Below, in pieces: positions 22,252 to 32,823 of a stretch of 64,000 bases of DNA; position 1 is the first letter of the stretch, and each line of letters opens with the position of its first letter. This DNA comes from Nereocystis luetkeana. Its lineage: Eukaryota > Sar > Phaeophyceae > Laminariales > Laminariaceae. The translations under genes were made by a program, and so were the position numbers. The notes below the pieces were generated by a model. That model saw nothing but the letters and a program-made list of their open reading frames with translations, was not told where the DNA came from and did no database searches. The stretch spans positions 17,027,079 through 17,091,078 of the forward strand of contig JARUPZ010000002.1 of the NCBI GenBank assembly GCA_031213475.1, written 5' to 3'.

Positions 22252-22692
22252 CTAACCTTGCTTCTTATGCTTGTTCTTCTTCTTTCCGCACCCCATCCGT
22301 CTGGAGAGAAAACGGAACGCGAAAAACAGCATTCCGAGACGACCGCACCCGAACGTGCCTGGTCCGACATGACTGCCCCTCATCCTCGGGCCCTTTCCGC
22401 CACCTTTGCTGTAGACCCCCCCTCCGTGGTCCACGCCATGACCGGCCCTCCTCCCTCCCTTACCCGCGCCTTTGCCCCTCCCTCCTCCTCCTCGTCCTCC
22501 TCGTCCTCCTCGTCCTCCTCTACCTTTCCCTCCTTTCCCCCTCCCCCCTTTGTTGTTTCCCCCGCCATTGTGCTGATTGCCTCCCTTGTTGTTGTTGTTG
22601 TTGTTGTTGCTCTGGTGCGCGGCCGCGGGGGCGGCGGCGTCACCTTTTACGGGAACGGCAACCGCAACGGATGGTTGCGACTCCTTCTCCAT
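22252..22692 (-). CDS. Gene D: Gly/Arg/Lys-rich (RGG-type) basic protein
   Basis: A 146-codon minus frame opens at ATG (22690-22692) and ends at TAG (22252-22254). After about 27 ordinary residues (MEKESQPSVAVAVPVKG) come an Asn run and a long GGR/GGK/RGG region (GGRGKGGKGRGGRGGRGGRG). The end is very basic (CGKKKNKHKKQG). RGG stretches are known in RNA-binding and nucleolar proteins, but no folded RNA-binding domain is present, so a role is only suggested. A C/T-rich tract ending CTCTCCAG about 45 bases before the stop could be an acceptor, making the FFAFRFLS segment intron. The frame is open further upstream, so the start may be earlier. Plus-strand frames here are low-complexity shadows; one starts with a signal-peptide-like MQSLATKILLLAVVLL and cannot be wholly excluded. 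Confidence 0.4.
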   Translation of the reverse strand: MEKESQPSVAVAVPVKGDAAAPAAAHQSNNNNNNNKGGNQHNGGGNNKGGRGKGGKGRGGRGGRGGRGGGGRGKGAGKGGRRAGHGVDHGGGVYSKGGGKGPRMRGSHVGPGTFGCGRLGMLFFAFRFLSRRMGCGKKKNKHKKQG

Positions 22693-23089
22693 TGCGCACG
22701 ATGCAATCGCTCGCCACGAAGATACTACTACTGGCTGTTGTGCTGCTGTGCAAGGTAGTTGGTTACAGCAGTTCACAGCAGCAGCGGCAGCAGCAGTAGC
22801 AGACGGATGAACTTTACCAAGGAGTTCATGGGACTTGAAGTAGCGTTTTTTTTCACGAAAAGGGTCGGGGGTAGGGGACAAAGTTCTTGTTTGAATTTTT
22901 TGAGAATCGAATGCATGTACAATGATGTACTCCGGACATACTCCCTTGTCTGGTACGAGTATTCTGTATTTATGTGGACTTGGTGCTTAGCGTACAGCTT
23001 TTCGCTGCTCTTCCCCCCCAGCAGGAAACAGAACACTCCATGGAACGAACTTCCGGTACGTTTGCTCAGCACGCCTCTATGCCTATATT

Positions 23090-23441
23090 TTTTTATTTAT
23101 TTTTTTTGCTCATCCCATTCATTATCTTCGCACATCTTCTTCTCTCTCTCCTTCCAACTCGTAACTCAGATCCGGGGTCACATAGCAGGCTCTTCTACCC
23201 CCTTCCCGCTACGGTACGTGCCTTCATTTTTATCGCGAGAAGATTTCAGCATTTTCTTCCCTCGTCGACTCGCATCGAATTGTGCCTACCCACGCTGCAA
23301 GGCGCTCTCAACAATTGAATCCTTTTTTTTTTTTTTTTTTTTTCAAATAAAGTCGAAGTCCGACCCACCTGGGGCTCGAACCCAGGACTCAAACACAAGT
23401 AGAATTCGAGGTTAACCACTTGAACCACCGGGGCGACCGGC
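23090..23441 (-). mobile_element. SINE1, full-length copy 3
   Basis: Reverse complement of copies 1 and 2: T-rich tail, GCTCATCCCATTCATTATC, then body, then CTGGGGCTCGAACCCAGG and the head. A second internal T run (about 23322-23343) has expanded. Confidence 0.87.
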
Positions 23442-24583
23442 TATATATCGAATATCGAGGGCAAACGCGCAAAGCATCATCACAGGCGGCCATCCCTTTG
23501 GAAGAATTTCGGAATCCGAAAAATCGATCCGAAGCTGTCATATATATGTGCTCCACCGCCACGCGTGCTTTCGCCTGTTTTCGACCAGGGGTCCGGCAGG
23601 ATCGGGCTCGCTTTTCTTAGAACACTTGCGGCGCTTTGGTGAGACTTCAGACCCGCTTTTTTCTTCAGCAGGGGCGTCGTACGGAGTTTGAGAAATAAAA
23701 ACGGGAAGAGGCTACCAGATAATATATACCCTCGGGTATATACCGGTATCGACGACTATCTATGGCTTCTTTTTAGGATCAATCGCGTCCGAAACCCATT
23801 CAGCGGAATGGTAACATCGTAGTAGGGCAGTGAAGCAGAGGCAAAGCTACAGGTCCAAGGTGTGTGATGCAAAGTGCAAACCTCGTTTCAAATATCAAAA
23901 TCTTCGAGGAAACTCGCTGTAATTATTTATTTTCCGGTTTGGAAATGCTATCTGATGACCAAAACAATTAAATAACTTGACCTCGGTTTCAATTTAATTA
24001 TTTCGTACTGGAAATAGAGGTAATTATTTATTTTCCGTCTTCGGTCTTCGGGCACATGAAATGGAAACTGCAGTATATACGTATCGACATTTTTTCGAAA
24101 AGAAATCGCAAACGGCGTGGGATGCCTCTCGCGAGATGGCTGGTGGGACTTCCAGAAAAGCCGGCCCGATATAGGCCGGTTCCTTCGGTCAAAGATGCCT
24201 GCGAAGGTTCTGACGTCTCATTTTTCAAGGTTTCAAAATCAGTTTGGTATAAGAGATGGCCCACAGCTGACGTGTGACGTGTGACATACTAAGTATTTTT
24301 TTCGACGTAGTAAGTAAGCAGCAGCAGCAGCAGTCAGTCGTAGCAACACGTATACCTGGTACAATAGGAGGGCAAGCTCACCAAAAAGAAGAGAAAAAAT
24401 CGACGCGTTTTGGGTTGCCTTATTTGCTCGATCGAATCGTCCGGCCATTTTGACCTACGGATTGTAGTTTGCCACACTTTTATTGTGGCCGGGACGAGGA
24501 GGTTGGCGGGGTGTCGAAAGTCCCGAGAGGCGCGGAATGACAGTGAGCAGGTTTCGGTATTTAATACGGAGTACGAAGTTACT

Positions 24584-24919
24584 AGTTTTTTTGTTTTTTT
24601 TTTTAACATCACTTTTACTTTCCAGCCTAGCTCGTAGGAGGTTTTACCCTCGGCGATCTTCTGGACAAGCCGTGGTCACAGGTGTTGTCCCTTCTCCCCC
24701 CCGGCACGTGTGCCTTTTTTTTGTCGCGCACAGGGTTCAGCATTCTCACTGCTCGTCGATTTTCATTCAATGTAGCTAACTCACGCTCTCGCGCTTTTCG
24801 CTGATCATTTTTTTTATGCAAGAAAAAGTCCCTACGAGCATGCACTCGGTGAGACTTGAACCCACGAAAATGATCTTGATAGGCACGCGGATCACCTACC
24901 AAGCCACCGGGGACGCCGG
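24584..24919 (-). mobile_element. SINE2, intact copy
   Basis: Minus strand: GTCCCCGGTGGCTTGGTAGG (A-box side), GTGGGTTCAAGTCTCAC (T-arm/B-box), a body ending ACGAGCTAGGCTGG, AGTAAAAGTGATG and an A-rich tail. It shows the uninterrupted head in which MITE2 is nested at 9641. Confidence 0.75.
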
Positions 24920-25055
24920 CATTTCTTATGGAGGACAACTGCTCTATTAATGGGAGCACACTTATCGCTCAGGACGTGTATACGCATGTCTGCCCGCCAA
25001 CTAAGTTCTCGCAAAATTGGAATCACCAAAATCACAAGCAGGCGCGATATTATGA

Positions 25056-25241
25056 CTATTCATAGCACCAGAGGTTTGTTCTTGCGATGAACCTCTGATT
25101 GCCCAGGAGGGTGATCAGCAGTTAATAGCGCGTCCGGTCGAGGTGTCCTCCAGAAACATGGTGCGTCGTAGGCGGCTCGTCATTCCCAAGGAACGTCTCC
25201 TGGCCTTCGAGAAATCAGCGCCACGTGACATGTCTCGTTGA
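25056..25241 (+). CDS. Candidate C-terminal coding remnant
   Basis: A 61-codon frame without ATG: protein-like to the end (RRRRLVIPKERLLAFEKSAP) and closed by TGA. The basic end suggests a decayed transposon protein or a terminal exon. Nothing confirms either. Confidence 0.18.
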   Translation, partial: LFIAPEVCSCDEPLIAQEGDQQLIARPVEVSSRNMVRRRRLVIPKERLLAFEKSAPRDMSR

Positions 25242-25922
25242 TTGTGTGTCACAAATCAACGACCGGGAACCGAGGTCAGAGGCGGCTAAATACGTAGCGC
25301 CTGCCATCCCTTTTGTCCTCCACAACTATATCGTGCCCCCCCCTTCGACAACTACAGGAACCCGAATGGAGAGCGGCACAGCTATGCTACTGCTGCAGCT
25401 TGTTCGGGGGTCTGCTGTATTCAGCCTTGCAACTGGGGGAAGCCGGAGTGAACGCCGCTTGACCTAACATCAACTCGGTCCATGAGCGGAAAAGAAAAAG
25501 ACTTGACAAAAAAAAACAATTTTACACAGTGTCTGGACGCGCGGATTACGGCCCAAGACACCATACCACACACCCCTAACCGCATCACACGCGCAAGGCT
25601 CCACATATGACAAACACACGCAAAATAATTCGCTCAAACACACCCAAAATGAGACTGGCTCTGCACGCCAACAGACAGGGGACACCGATTGTGTTTCGCT
25701 GCCACTACCATAAGAAGTGTAACGAGAACCGTCGCCACAGGCGGGGTGCAGTCCAGTCAACCCGCAATTACCGTAATCAGTACGGCGTGATATTTCAAGA
25801 CTCATCGTTCTCTGCATTGCGCTGAGGTATGATAACGATTTGATACCGCTTGCAGCGCGTGAACAGATCGGCCGAGACATTTTCTGCGGCCTGAGGTCCA
25901 CTGCTGGGCGATCGCATCGTCT

Positions 25923-26020
25923 TTAACCCCTTTAGCACCGCACTCCCATATGTGGGGACAATTCACTCTAATTATAAGTAGTTTGTCCCCAAAACGGGAC
26001 TGGGGTCCTAAGAGGGTTAA
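25923..26020. mobile_element. MITE2 copy, TTAA both sides
   Basis: TTTAACCCCTTTAGCACCGC to CCTAAGAGGGTTAA. The left arm has CATATGTGGGGACA, a variant also seen at 9.7 and 33.4 kb. Confidence 0.8.
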
Positions 26021-26498
26021 TAGCAGCCAAAAGAAGACCAAACCGCGACACAAAAAAAAGGAGAAAACAAAAATATTCGCCCCACCCTCGCCACGAAAAC
26101 CAAACATCTACAGAGCAGGGGCACGCTCCGAGACTCAAACACAAGACATGCTCCAATACTGCTATTAAAAAAACATATGGTCCCCACGTACACGAGGGCT
26201 AAGTTACCGATGTGATCCCAGCAAGGCACCAGCGGACGCGGCACCAAGACACGCCATTTCCTCGTAGCTAAAAACATAACCGCAATGCCTAACACACCTT
26301 TTTAATTTTCATGCAATACACGATCACTTTTTGCATAGCGACGCAATTGATTAGGGAGAGCCTCGCCGCCGCTGCCGCCCCTCCTCCGTCACTGCCCTCC
26401 CCTCCCTCTCCCAAGGCAGCGATGCTCTCTGCTCGCACGAAGCTGAGATACAAAACATGATATGAACATCTACCGCAGCCATCGCCGCGCCGCGCTAA

Positions 26499-26660
26499 TC
26501 ATCTCCCGTCGGTGGGGGCGTCTAAGCGCGGCATTTGCTCCCTGTTCTTGACTGCAGTCTCACAAAACTCGAGGTGTCTCTCCAAGGATCCCACGCGCTC
26601 CGCTAAGGTTGATAGCTTGTAGCGCACGGACACCTCAAACTCGTTCAAAAACTTGGTGAT
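26499..26660 (-). CDS. BRK1: BRICK1 (BRK1/HSPC300), exon 2 and stop
   Basis: On minus, an acceptor CGTGAACAG is followed in phase 0 by 53 codons starting ITKFLNEFEVSVRYKLSTLA and ending at TGA (26499-26501). This matches the second half of BRICK1: the I.KFLN.F segment, S.R.KL.TL.E and LER..E, which form its long helix. BRK1 is the smallest, coiled-coil subunit of the pentameric SCAR/WAVE complex, which links Rac signalling to Arp2/3-driven branched actin at the plasma membrane. The spliced product is 82 residues, against about 75 in animals; the extra is a short polar tail (MPRLDAPTDGR). The annotation rests on motif order and length recalled from the family, not on a search. Confidence 0.92.
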   Translation of the reverse strand: MTKFLNEFEVSVRYKLSTLAERVGSLERHLEFCETAVKNREQMPRLDAPTDGR

Positions 26661-28196
26661 CTGTTCACGTGTTCCCGAAGGTTAGCGGGGCGGGGAGGGG
26701 AGGGGGGGGGGGTAGACGGGGGGGGGGGGGGGGGATTGGAGAGCACGAAAGCCAACATGCACCGGGGGGGATCAGCGTCGGAGAGATCGCCGTTGTCGAT
26801 TTGTCGTGTTGACTTCGCTGAGTTATGGTCTCCGTGAGGTCGCTGATGGATGACCCAAATACCAATGCTGCGAGCAACATACCAGGTAGGTGACACATCC
26901 ACGGTTTGCAGACACTTATTAATACGTACCACGGAAAGGTAGTTGTTATTACTGTAGTAGTGATATACGGGCTTAAGACCTATGCCAATGGAAACGGGAA
27001 GTTCAAAACTTTTTTTTCAAATATATTGCTTTCAAAGAACAGCCGAAAAATTCCTCGTACCGCCGCTATGGGAAAAAAAGAGAAAAATGTTTGATTTTTC
27101 TTTTTTTTTTTCCCCAACTGCTGCAGGCGGCGCTATTTGTTTTTTCTGGTTGCAAATTGTCAACACGGTGATAGAAACCAGCTCGTGCGACGATCGACGC
27201 TCGATCTCGACATAGACTCAACCCACGGCCAACCCGCTCGGTATCTGGCAAGGCCAACGAATATAGATGACGGTCTCGAAGATAACAGGTGGATCCGTGG
27301 TCTAGGGGGCGAGAGCTTGCCGGCGGCGTCCTACGGTATCGTCCCAAACCTGAAAAAAAAACTATTTTTTGCCATTCGAGACGGATGGAGAACTTTTGTC
27401 TTCTGTTTTGTGCACACCAGCGGCCAAATGTTTTTTTTTATCATACGCCTGGTCCGCTCCCGCCACATGACACCGGCCATGGTGTGAAGACGGTGACCCT
27501 AGGGTGGGTCGGAGCCCCTAATGAGCGCATTCTGTTCAGAATTCATGACGCAGTCATTGGTATTGTTGGCCCAACATCGGCCCCAGATTTGCTTTTTTCG
27601 GGGTTTTTCAAAAGTTAAGAACTTTTTATTTATTCTTCTAAACGTGCCCATAGGAAGCGTGTTCTATTTTTTTTTGGAGGGTATCTTTGAAATTCAAACT
27701 TTTTATTGATACTTCGCTGTCCCATTGGCATAGGTCTAAGTCGGCCAGTTTTAGTATTACACCGATGGTGTGTCGGAAGAGGGCGCTATTCTCCCTGGCA
27801 CCTGATACCGAACACACCATACTGCTGTTTGACCCCGCCCCGAGCCTGGGGTCGCATTGCTGCAAAGGTGAAAGAAAATCACGAGGTTGCATTTACTTGG
27901 TACCTGGTATATACTCACAAGCATTGTGAATGTTCGTCTTCTAAAAACATGGTGAATGTTTGTTTTCTAGTACCGAGTTAGGGGGGCGCATCTGGGGAGG
28001 AACGATAGGCACCTTCAAGAAGTCTTTCACGGGCGAAACTTCTCAGCCACGAGGCGTAGCGATCACAACGGCAGCCATGCGCATATGAAAACTGTCCGCC
28101 CACTTCTGCATCTTTGCTGCAATCGTCAGTATTCTGGTAACATTTCGTCTCTTCGCGATCGGCGATCATAGCATACCAAGCGATGCTGTTTTTGCT

Positions 28197-28262
28197 GTAC
28201 TCACATCAACTCATGTCCAAAATGTTGAGTCCGTGGTCACAGGACAGGCTCCCAAAACTGGG
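28197..28262 (-). mobile_element. R2 3'-end fragment
   Basis: Plus strand TACTCACATCAACTCATG ... GAGTCCGTGGTCACAGGAC then AGGCTCC, the reverse of the R2 tail region. Lacks the AAC run. Confidence 0.4.
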
Positions 28263-29685
28263 GCGGAAGAACGAAGAAAACCTCAGGGAAAAAAGAAGGT
28301 CAAATCACATGGTAGAAAAAAGCGGCCAGATAGACAATCATGGCTGAAACACATCGTGTACCTCAGACAAGAAAAAATCAACTCTTTGCACGATTTTGCA
28401 ACCTAATCCAACGGAGCCGCCTACGAAAGACAGAACGAAACGATCTGATGTAAAGGGCCCGTGTCTGAAGCAACAAACCTAACGACGAAACGTCCAACAT
28501 CTAAGCATGGGAAATTTTGCTGATTGGCCAGACTTTGCACCACCGTGGAGGGATGTTCTGTTTAGGAAGGTGTGGAGGGGTGCTCTGTTTGGGAAGGGGG
28601 GGAAATCGAGTTCGAGCACGAATAAGACGTGTCTGGCGCTGCAACACATGTATTACTACGGTCATGTACCCAATCGACTTTTTTTCTGGAATACTTTTGC
28701 TTTTCTTGTCCGGTCGCGGGTATTTTCTCGCGATCTCGGCTGCGGGGCACGAAGGCAGCTCGCGTGTACACGTCTACACCACGGCTCAAAGTGTGCATCC
28801 CGGCCGAGGTCAGTGGCGAGCGCTTTGGGCCTTTGGAGTCGCGAATTCTGGCAAGAAACTACAGGGAGGTCTTCCGACCTGCTAGAGCCAAGCAGGACGA
28901 TGGAAACCCCACCATATGAAAGATTTCGCGATTTTTCTCTGCTGCTGGTTGCTGGCTGCTGCTGTATTATGTCTGATCACGCCGTCGCTCGAGCTCTCTG
29001 GAATGATGTAGCCACGGAACAGCAACAGTCGCACATCAAGCTCGTCCTAGTCGTGACGGCCACGGACGGTGCTACGCTTGTGTATGTGGGCCGTGACTCC
29101 TGTTCACCTATAGGAAGTAGAGACGAACACGTACATCGATTAATTGGATGTGCTGCGCAGGGGGCAGGACGACGATACGAACCCACACTTCCTCGGTATT
29201 TCAAAAGCAACCGCGCGGCCACGGTACGCACTACAACAACCGCAGCAGCGGTAGTACGCGCGATCGAAGTATCCCACACAGCTTGCAAATATGAGTTTTG
29301 ACGAAACCCTCGATCGCACAGCTGTTGTCTTTCAATTTTACACAAACGACGGCAGTAGGAGTACTACTGCAATGTTCGTGTGTATGTGTGTGCAGTGTTC
29401 GCCAGGAGACAACGTACGTACGTACAGTTATGTTCACATTTCCACGTATTTAAAACTCAAGCACACACCCTCCAACCCCGTCCTGTCACACAGCAATAGC
29501 ACAACTATTAATAGAACGAGTACTCGGATGAAGTAGGGACGCACCATGATGATTCTGCTCCCCCTTTCTAACTTGCGACACCCATTGGAATTCAAGTGAG
29601 CCCCATCACGAAAGGTGACTTTGGTATATCGATACGACCTACCAGTATGCTATTGTACATTTTACATACAATGTTGCTTGTTTCC

Positions 29686-29708
29686 TACCAGGTACCTGGT
29701 ACCAGGTA
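29686..29708. repeat. Three tandem TACCWGGTA units
   Basis: Four TA dinucleotides separated by the cores CCAGG, CCTGG, CCAGG. Both orientations alternate, unlike a simple microsatellite. Confidence 0.85.
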
Positions 29709-29953
29709 CGTCGTAACGTAGGTTGGCATCTAACCGCCCCCAAAAGACGTACGTCTAGCCAGCGACACTGCTGCCGTGCAAGTACATTGCTACGATGAAG
29801 CGCCAGTACAAGCAATATGGCCACGACCCTGCAAGCGGCATTTAATACCCCAAACCTCACCCTGCGGCCTGCGATGCATTCGTGCCTTGACCCACTTGTT
29901 CCCGACTTTGCCGACTAGGTATCGGAGAAGAATTGATGTGCGTACGTAATACA

Positions 29954-29990
29954 TACCTGGTACCTGGTAGCTGGTACCTGGTACCAGGTA
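29954..29990. repeat. Five tandem TA-core-TA units
   Basis: Six TA dinucleotides spaced 7 bp apart; cores in order are CCTGG, CCTGG, GCTGG, CCTGG, CCAGG. Confidence 0.85.
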
Positions 29991-30190
29991 GACTGCTGTA
30001 CCAGGCACGTGCATTCGCTCGGTGATCAGGTTCGTTACTTCCCGAAGCGTGTATCATTGCTCTGCAACATGTGCACCGCAGGCAGACGCCGGCTGAGCCT
30101 GGAGCAGTGCCGCCTTCTTGGGGGAATACACCATATGCGACGAAAAGAGACTACACCATACCAGGTATGTGATATATACGAGGCAACCGC

Positions 30191-30860
30191 TGTGTGTGTG
30201 TTCTTCACATTAAACCGTTCTTTCTACTCGTCGACATCCAGCACAACCAGTGTCCGTGCCGATTCTCCAATCCTAGAAGAGATACAAGTTCTGTGGTCAC
30301 AAAGCTACGCCACAGAGATACTACGTTGCCACGTATGCAGAAAGCACAGCAGTGGGCAATGCAAAGCCATGTCATCATACTAGATACGACAGGCACGACA
30401 TACACAATCTATGAAATAGTTAAACGAAAAGAAACAATCAAAGAGAATACAAAAACAAAGTGGACAAATCGAAAGAGAAAAAGAAAAAAAATGAAAGCAA
30501 AAACTAGGAGAAACAATCTGTCGCGCCCCCCTCCCGCAGGCGAAGTGGCCAACACTTGGAAAAAAACGAGCTGGAAAAAAGAAGAAAAAAAAAAAAAACA
30601 CCACTGCTTGTAAACAGAGTAAGACAAGGAACCAAGGTAAAAAAAAACAAAGGAAAAATAACAAAGGGGAAATAACAGGCAGACCAAGGCCCAAAGCACC
30701 TTCCAGGTGGCGGTAGCAGTTTGTGGTACGAGTAGTATAGCCAGGTTCTCCCTGCTAATCCGCCTGGTACCTTGCTACCCAGACTGCCGCCTCCGCCCTG
30801 CGTTCGTCAACTATGCCCAGCCCCTTGGCGTCAGACAATACGAAACGAGCAGAGCATGTT
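30191..30860 (-). mobile_element. R1 3' region joined to a LINE ORF end
   Basis: Minus strand: a coding tail reading ERRAEAAVWVARYQAD then stop (about 30750-30800), an A/T-rich stretch, then the long R1 sequence (TTGTGTATGTCGTGCC ... GGTTTAATGTGAAGAAC) and a CACACA tail at 30191. The tail peptide resembles the end of the ORF at 31169 (MAGRVARHQVD). This suggests R1 is the 3' untranslated end of the same LINE family. Confidence 0.5.
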
Positions 30861-31036
30861 CGTCATCCAACCACGCCACACGGCTCCTTCCGTACGGCTT
30901 ATCAATCAGAAAAGGAAGAGAAAAATAAAATAAAATGGAAATCACGGAGGGTCAGCGCAAGAAAGAAAAAAAAACAAAACAAGAAGAGAAGACAAGGGAA
31001 GACCACGTTCGAACCAGCTGCACCAGTTGGTAGCAC

Positions 31037-31145
31037 TATTACGGGGGACCATAGTTAATAGGTCCTATGGTATACATAAAAAACTATATATTCAACGATT
31101 TTTACTAACAATATTTGGTCCTATTAACTATGGTCCCCCGTAATA
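31037..31145 (+). mobile_element. MITE1 copy e
   Basis: Intact TATTACGGGGGACC ends inside the BRK1 intron, immediately beside the 3' end of the LINE piece. Confidence 0.9.
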
Positions 31146-31168
31146 GTAGTATGGCCATGTTCTACTTC

Positions 31169-32440
31169 CTAGTCGACTTGGTGCCTTGCTACCCTGCCTG
31201 CCATCTCCTTCCTACTTTCGTCTACCGCCGTTTCCCTTTTACCCCTCCTGTTCCCCCCCCTCTCCGCATTCCCTCGGTCGGGCTTTCTGCCACTTCTCCT
31301 GTTGCCCCCTCGCCCCCCGTTCCCTTGGACACCATCCACGGCGGATGCGCGGCGCTGCCTACTCATCTCAGCCTCAGCCTCGTGCCACCTCACCATGAAC
31401 CGTTCGGCTGCTTGAAGGATCCCCCGGTACCACTTCCCCGCCTTTTTGGCTGCAGTGGACCACAACGCGGTCTCAACTCCAAACACCAAGGGGGCAACTT
31501 CCGTTGACCCTTCGGTGGCTCGGAACTCCCTAAGGTCTTCGACTATGCATCTATGCCAAGTCTTACACTGTCCGCCTGGTCTCGGGTTCTCCCCACCAGC
31601 TATCGTCCCGAACATTACCCGACTGGGTAATCGCTCTTTGCTTTGCCGTGCCACGCCCCCCGCAAAGAAGAGCCGCCGTTTACGAATGGTCGTTTCGATG
31701 CTCTCGCAACGTGTCATCTTGAGGGCCTTCGCGTACGAGAGGGTGGCATGGTCAGTACGAAGTCGGCGCTGGAAGCCAATGACTCGCAACAGGACTTGGT
31801 GGTGAGCCGTTCGAAGCTTGGCAAAGTGTTCCGCTCTGAGGGTCCACGTCACGCACCCGTACAGCAGGGTCTCAATCACCTCGGCCTTCAGCATTCGGAC
31901 TTCAAGGCTAAGGGGGGCGGTCGTCCTATCATACAACTCCGGGCCGAACCGTTTGAGGGATGATCGCATGAGGCGGATCCGTCGATCGATTTCGAGCGAG
32001 AGCGCAGCGTTTTCGTGGATAACGCCGCCTAGGTATAAGAACTGGGTCGTCTGCTTATACCTCTGGCCTGCCGCTTCGATGACGAGCGGTGGTGCGAGGG
32101 TTGTCTGGTCTGGTGTTTGTAGGACCATTGTCTCTGTCTTCTTTTCCGACACCGTGAGGCCTGCTGCTTCGAAGACAGTCACGATGACTGTCATCATTTT
32201 CGCGAGCCCTTCAGCCGACTTCGAGACAATTCCTGCATCATCGGCGTACAACATGCCCCATACAGACCTTCGCACGCACGCCAATGGCTCCTCCTTCCCC
32301 GTTCGAACTGCTCCAGCTTCACTGAGTTGGACCAAATCCCTTACAATGGCTTCGTCTTGGCTGAAGCGTACTAGTACGACGTGTAACGCAGCAGCGAAGA
32401 ACACGTTGAACAGTAACGGTGATAGTACACAGCCTTGCTA
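31169..32440 (-). pseudogene. LINE (non-LTR) reverse transcriptase, 5'-truncated
   Basis: A 411-codon minus frame carries the second half of a LINE reverse transcriptase: the GCVLSPLLFN block just upstream of the ORF start (32440-32400), the catalytic YADDAGIVSKS box, FLYLGG, a helical R.R..RSS.KR segment and LLYGCVTWT. The C-terminus is Arg-rich. An in-frame TAG precedes the GCVLSP block, and no endonuclease or fingers domain lies upstream; similarity stops at about 32440, only 70 bp from the BRK1 donor. It is therefore a dead, 5'-truncated copy. RTE-like or CR1-like clades are possible; I cannot assign one. The long plus-strand ORFs here (31818-32897) are its antisense. Confidence 0.85.
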
Positions 32441-32510
32441 CAGAAGGCTATACGCGTACGAGTTGCTGCACGTGCTGCTGCTGTTATTGCGTTCGAGAAG
32501 GGAGACTGAC

Positions 32511-32597
32511 CTTGAGGATATTGAGATGGACGACCTCGATCATCTCTCGCTCCTTCCAATCCTTCTGAATAGCCTCCGTGACTGCCTTATCAGACAT
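32511..32597 (-). CDS. BRK1: BRICK1 (BRK1/HSPC300), exon 1 with start codon
   Basis: On minus, ATG (32595-32597) opens 29 codons, MSDKAVTEAIQKDWKEREMI and nine more, ending AAG|GTCAGT in phase 0. The Q.DW..RE.IEV segment is the BRK1 N-terminal signature, in the right place before the FLN segment of exon 2. Joined in phase 0, the reading frame continues with no gap. The short exon lies between a LINE 70 bp downstream and the start of divergent gene B upstream. Confidence 0.92.
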
Positions 32598-32823
32598 GTT
32601 CTCCTGCTCCGATTGATGGCACAGGGCGCAGAGACAGCACTAGGAACAGCAGCAGGCACTGAGGTGGAACGAGCAACCTGCTGGAAAAGCGACAGTGTCG
32701 TTCGCCCGATCCCCGTGCAAGCAAATTGTACAAGTAGGTGTGGAAACCCTCGTTTGAAAAACTTATGTCATTCCCATTGCCAGAAAGTTTTTCAAACCGG
32801 TCGTGGGCGTGAAGAAAGCGAGA
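32598..32823. promoter_or_regulatory. Shared upstream region of BRK1 (minus) and gene B (plus)
   Basis: Only 226 bp separate the two putative start codons, so the genes, if gene B is right, share a bidirectional promoter. No TATA box is evident on either strand. The gene B frame is open back to 32758, so its start could be upstream of 32824. Confidence 0.4.

Larger units (their letters stand above)
26661..32510 (-). other. BRK1: BRK1 intron, 5850 bp, loaded with mobile elements
   Basis: Begins GTCAGT (plus 32510-32505) and ends CAG (plus 26663-26661). It contains an R2 fragment, R1 with LINE pieces, MITE1 copy e, the LINE reverse transcriptase and two clusters of TACCWGGTA. Near the 3' splice site, on plus, are long G runs (about 26700-26734), that is a C-rich tract before the acceptor on minus. 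A 264-codon plus ORF (28507-29301) lies inside; it has no recognisable domain. Confidence 0.85.

Noticed and set aside
28507..29301. 264-codon plus-strand ORF
   Set aside because: Lies in the BRK1 intron, contains locally duplicated GGTGTGGAGGG words, no domain and no splice context; kept only as a note.
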